Source: Mycobacterium sp. GA-1199 (lineage in GTDB: Bacteria; Actinomycetota; Actinomycetes; Mycobacteriales; Mycobacteriaceae). From it: 64,000 nucleotides of DNA. The DNA lies in assembly GCF_001500045.1 (NCBI RefSeq), contig NZ_LQIX01000011.1:50505-114504 (forward strand). The letters run 5' to 3'. The translations under genes and the position numbers were made by a program. The notes under the pieces are model-generated. The model was not told where the DNA came from. It saw only the letters and a program-made list of their open reading frames with translations, and ran no database searches. Each line of letters opens with the position of its first letter. Position 1 is the first letter of the stretch. Shown piece by piece: positions 61,401-64,000 of the stretch.

Positions 61401-64000
61401 GATCTGGGCGGGGACTCGTTGCTGGCGATGCGCCTGTCCGCGGCGGTCAACACCGCACTGGATGCCGACGTCTCTGTCCCCATGGTCTTCGACACGCCCA
61501 CGGTTGCTCAGCTGGCGGGCAGCATCAGCGTGGGATCACGTCGGGTTCAACCCCTGATGCCGATGAAGCGGCCTGCTGTCGTGCCGCTTTCGTATGCCCA
61601 GCAACGGTTGTGGTTCATAGACCAGCTGCAGGGACCCTCGCCGATGTACAACATGGGGGCGGCGCTGCGACTACGCGGGCGGCTGAATGCGCGCGCGCTG
61701 GGGAAGGCGTTGGCCGATGTGGTAGCGCGACATGAGAGCCTGCGTACCCTGCTTCCGGCGGCAGACGGAATTCCTCGGCAGTTGGTGCTTCCGCCTGAGC
61801 GGGCCGACTTCGGATGGGAAGTCGTTGACGCCGGTGATTGGCCGGCACGTCGCATCAGCGAGACCATCGGCGCGACAGTGCGCGAGGGATTTGACCTGAG
61901 GTCTGAGATTCCGTTGCGGGCGGTGCTTTTCCGTCTCACGGATGATGACCACGTCCTGGTGACCGTGGTGCACCATATCGCTGCCGACGGATGGTCGATC
62001 GTTCCCCTCATCAGGGATCTCGGCATCGCCTATGCCAGCAGGATGGCCGGAGTCGCTCCCGACTGGGAGCCATTACCGGTGCAGTATGTCGATTACACGT
62101 TGTGGCAGCGCAGTTTGTTGGGTGATCTCGAAGACGCCGAGAGTCCGATCACCGCGCAGGTGGCCTATTGGGAGGAGGCGCTGGCCGGTTTGCCCGAGCG
62201 GTTGCAACTACCAGCCGATCGGCCCTATCCGCCGGTGGCGGATCAGCGCGGCGCGAGCCTGGTGGTGGATTGGCCTGCCGAGTTGCACGAGGAAGTTGCG
62301 CGCGCAGCGCGCGAGCACAATGTCACCAACTTCATGATGGTTCAGGCCGCTCTAGCGGTGCTGCTCTCGAAGGTGGGTGCCAATGCCGAGGTCGCCTTCG
62401 GGTTTCCGATCGCTGGACGGCGCGATCCCGCACTGGCCGAGCTGGTCGGTTTCTTCGTCAACACCCTGGTGCTGCGCGTCGATCTGACCGGCGATCCCAC
62501 GGTGGCCGAGTTGTTGGCACAAATCCGTCAGCGCAGCTTGGCGGCCTTTGAGCATCAGGATGTGCCGTTCGAAGTACTCGTAGAACGGCTGAATCCGACT
62601 AGGTCGTTGGCGCATCATCCCCTTATTCAAGTGATGGTGGGTTGGCAGTTCGCCGGTAACAGCGACCCCGCCGCGGAGCTGGCGCTGGAGGGCCTGCAGG
62701 TCACGTCGATGCCCGTCGAGACACACACTGCTCGAATGGATTTGGCGTTTGCCCTGGGAGAGTCGTTCAGCGCGGACGGTTCGCCGGCGGGCATCGGTGG
62801 AACGGTGGAGTTTCGTACGGATGTGTTCGACGCGGCCAGTATCGAGTCGCTGATCGAGCGTTTCCGGCGAGTGTTGACGGCGTTGACCGCTGACCCGACT
62901 CGGCGGTTCTCATCGATTGATCTGCTCGACGAAGAGGAGCGCGCCTGGCTCGATGAGATGGGTAATCGTCAAGCATTGAGCAGGTCGACCACCCCCGTTT
63001 CGATTCCGGAATCGTTCACCGAGCAGGTGGTCCGCGCGCCCGATGCGATTGCCATCACATTCAAGGACCGATCGATCACCTACCTGGAGTTGGATCAGCG
63101 GGCGAACCGCTTGGCGCATCTACTCGCCAACCATGGAGCTGGGCCGGGACAATTTGTGGCGCTGCTGTTTCCGCATTCGGCCGATGCCATTGTGTCGATA
63201 TTGTCCGTACTCAAAACCGGGGCGGCGTACGTGCCGATCGACCCGACGCTGCCAGCGGCGCGAATTGAGTTCATGATGACTGATGCTGCGCCGATCGCAG
63301 CGGTCACGACGCGAGCTCTGCGCGAACGGTTCGACCGATGCCACGTGGTGATCATCGAATTCGACGACCCGCGGATCGACGACCAGCCTGTTGACGCTCT
63401 ACCAGCTCCAGCGCCAGATGATCTGGCGCACATCATCTACACCTCGGGTACCACGGGCGCTCCCAAAGGCGTGACGGTCACCCACCAAAACGTCTTGCAG
63501 CTGTTCGACTCTCTGGATATTGGTGTGGAATTGGCGCCCGATCAGGTGTGGACGCAATTCCACTCCTATTCCTTTGATTTCTCGGTGTGGGAGATCTGGG
63601 CCGCGCTGTTGTTCGGTGGTCGGCTCGTGGTGGTGCCCGACTCGGTGGCCCGTTCACCCGAGGACTTTCACACATTGTTGGTGACTGAGCACGTCAGTGT
63701 GCTGGCCCAGACACCCTCTGCGGTGGGGATGCTTTCGCCTGAGGGTTTGGGCTCGGCAACGTTGTTGATCGGGGCTGAGCCTTGTCCGCCGGATGTGGTT
63801 GATCGGTGGGCGCCGGGCCGGGTGATGCTCAATGTTTATGGCCCGACGGAGACGACGATGTGGGCGGCCAAAAGTGCGCCGTTGCGGGCTGGTTCGGGGG
63901 TGCCGCCGATTGGTGGGCCGGTGGTGGGGGCGGCGTTTTTTGTTCTTGATGGGTGGTTGGGTTTGGTGCCGGTGGGTGTGGTGGGTGAGTTGTATGTGCC
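58470..64000 (+). CDS. non-ribosomal peptide synthetase, modules 1-2 (3' cut by window)
   Basis: Open from ATG 58470 (GGGGAG before it) to the window end, about 1843 residues. Domains: C1 (about 1-430) with HHIVVDG near 137; A1 (about 455-930) with [22 protein letters not shown] and AYGPTETTM; carrier domain with [14 protein letters not shown] (about 985); C2 (about 1025-1480) with HHIAADGWS near 1168; A2 from about 1511, with [21 protein letters not shown] and [11 protein letters not shown]1 pocket residues read by alignment to PheA are D-V-W-T-V-V-A-M-C, close to the Phe-type code; A2 gives D-F-W-A-L-G-V-M-W, not a code I recognise. There is no epimerase between modules. A C domain first suggests an acyl starter (lipopeptide). 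Confidence 0.93.
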   Translation, partial: MKVENRAYPLTRGQLDIWLAQESGSFGAKWQLGELVRIEGEIDPDLLERAIVQVVQEAEPLRASLFKVGDHVFQELVDYPDVPLARYNLLSSQDPAQDALRLASSIQQTLMPLSGPLFKFALLRTRVDEFYLFACCHHIVVDGIGLTLICHRIADIYSAMAWEEPISPAFFGSLSDLIDCETNYEASAEYLDDYAYWMRNLPKDDGPRHRLHAEAGRSDEPSAPVRLDPSVVAGIQALSEALGVRRVSVITAACALLVRAFETESAEVVLDFPVSRRVRPEVQMVAGMVSGSVPLVLKVPPDLSFADFCVGVHTRIEEALEHQRFPVHSIDYRASLRGSGQASNRVVINYIPAKHTGHLAGVAATGTLTHAGPVEFGLVFFKDDDELFLSTVGAGQFFPDCDVRDLVERLERVMAAMAADPERRLCSVSVLNDPDEARLFKFGNRGVLAQPETAPLSIPALFASRVRQSPDAVAMTFNTRSWTYRQLDEATNRLANLLVAQGVGPGRCVALLIPRSAEAIAAIMGVLKTGAAYLPIDPASPVERIDFLVADAAPMVALTTASLADRLGASGLRVIDLDVADLEVQSGAPLSPPAADEIAYLIYTSGTTGVPKGVAITHHNVTQLLASLDEGLPARGVWAHSHSLAFDVSVWEIFGALLGGGRLLVVPDAVVRSPEDFRHVLVTERASVLTQTPSAVANLSTEGLESAALVTVGEACPIEVLNRWASSRVMINAYGPTETTMCVAISAPLKAGLTAVPIGSPVPGAALFVLDGWLRPVPTGVVGELYVAGAGVGVGYLGRPGLTGSRFVPCPFGGARAPGERMYRTGDLVRWRPDGQLDYLGRADDQVKIRGYRIELGEVQAALAALDGVEQAAVIAREDRPGDKRLVGYITGSADPGEIRTASAERLPPYMVPAAVVTLEALPLTANGKLDSRALPAPESQNVGRYRSPADAVEEILVGIFADVLSVERVGVDDSFFDLGGDSLLAMRLSAAVNTALDADVSVPMVFDTPTVAQLAGSISVGSRRVQPLMPMKRPAVVPLSYAQQRLWFIDQLQGPSPMYNMGAALRLRGRLNARALGKALADVVARHESLRTLLPAADGIPRQLVLPPERADFGWEVVDAGDWPARRISETIGATVREGFDLRSEIPLRAVLFRLTDDDHVLVTVVHHIAADGWSIVPLIRDLGIAYASRMAGVAPDWEPLPVQYVDYTLWQRSLLGDLEDAESPITAQVAYWEEALAGLPERLQLPADRPYPPVADQRGASLVVDWPAELHEEVARAAREHNVTNFMMVQAALAVLLSKVGANAEVAFGFPIAGRRDPALAELVGFFVNTLVLRVDLTGDPTVAELLAQIRQRSLAAFEHQDVPFEVLVERLNPTRSLAHHPLIQVMVGWQFAGNSDPAAELALEGLQVTSMPVETHTARMDLAFALGESFSADGSPAGIGGTVEFRTDVFDAASIESLIERFRRVLTALTADPTRRFSSIDLLDEEERAWLDEMGNRQALSRSTTPVSIPESFTEQVVRAPDAIAITFKDRSITYLELDQRANRLAHLLANHGAGPGQFVALLFPHSADAIVSILSVLKTGAAYVPIDPTLPAARIEFMMTDAAPIAAVTTRALRERFDRCHVVIIEFDDPRIDDQPVDALPAPAPDDLAHIIYTSGTTGAPKGVTVTHQNVLQLFDSLDIGVELAPDQVWTQFHSYSFDFSVWEIWAALLFGGRLVVVPDSVARSPEDFHTLLVTEHVSVLAQTPSAVGMLSPEGLGSATLLIGAEPCPPDVVDRWAPGRVMLNVYGPTETTMWAAKSAPLRAGSGVPPIGGPVVGAAFFVLDGWLGLVPVGVVGELYV

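Noticed and set aside
61510..61650. Epimerase domain after the first carrier domain of the NRPS
   Set aside because: The sequence after the carrier ([15 protein letters not shown]) is the start of a condensation domain; no epimerase core is present.
1..64000. CRISPR array, prophage, rRNA operon or replication origin
   Set aside because: No regularly spaced long repeats, phage structural or integrase genes, rRNA-like sequence or DnaA-box cluster was seen.

Overview
The window looks like the chromosome of a fast-growing mycobacterium (Mycolicibacterium-type). The reasons are high G+C, a full yrbEAB-mceABCDEF lipid-import operon with its accessory genes, many FadE/FadD/EchA paralogues, a mycofactocin-type SDR, an F420-type oxidoreductase, and an ECF transporter fusion with the layout of M. 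tuberculosis Rv2326c-Rv2325c. The species cannot be fixed from the sequence alone.

Layout. About 1-4.7 kb: small secreted or unknown proteins, an acyl-CoA-oxidase-like FadE and a VIT/CCC1 metal transporter. About 5.0-42.5 kb: a large lipid-catabolism region. A divergent pair of acyl-CoA dehydrogenases opens it; the right-hand one heads an 11-gene operon with yrbEAB, mceA-F, a Mce-associated protein and a DUF3298-like secreted protein. Then come an aldehyde dehydrogenase, a GntR regulator, a CoA transferase, a DUF7064/7065-like protein, a thioesterase, an acyl-CoA ligase, a tandem-fused GntR regulator, an enoyl-CoA hydratase, and a P450-led operon (P450, double-hotdog hydratase, EchA, APH-DUF6285 fusion, fused FadE). 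A DUF35 protein is divergent from a thiolase-like/FadD/SDR/LLM/AveC operon. Six intergenic regions here share a 15-bp motif close to AGTAnACTGATTAAG, which would tie nearly all transcription units of this region into one regulon. The set reads as import (Mce), activation (FadD, CoA transferase), oxidation (P450, ALDH, SDR), beta-oxidation and possibly retro-aldol cleavage (thiolase-like plus DUF35) of a hydrophobic, probably branched or polycyclic substrate. The substrate is not determined.

About 42.5-49.9 kb: conserved core genes. These are a MarR regulator, the ECF ATPase/membrane fusion and EcfT, TldD and TldE, a carboxymuconolactone-decarboxylase-like protein, a long inverted repeat and a CAU-anticodon tRNA.

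About 49.9-64 kb, after the tRNA: an accessory region of different character, visibly less G+C-rich in places. It has IS21-like terminal-repeat remnants on both sides of a 1.7-kb segment carrying an excalibur-like protein and a two-gene unit of a 44-aa Cys-containing peptide plus a GRDP-like protein. Then follow a Ste24-like M48 protease, a P450 with an altered I-helix, a 60-aa helical protein, an ABC-2 exporter pair, a degenerate MbtH-like protein and the first two modules of an NRPS (C-A-T-C-A...) that runs off the window.
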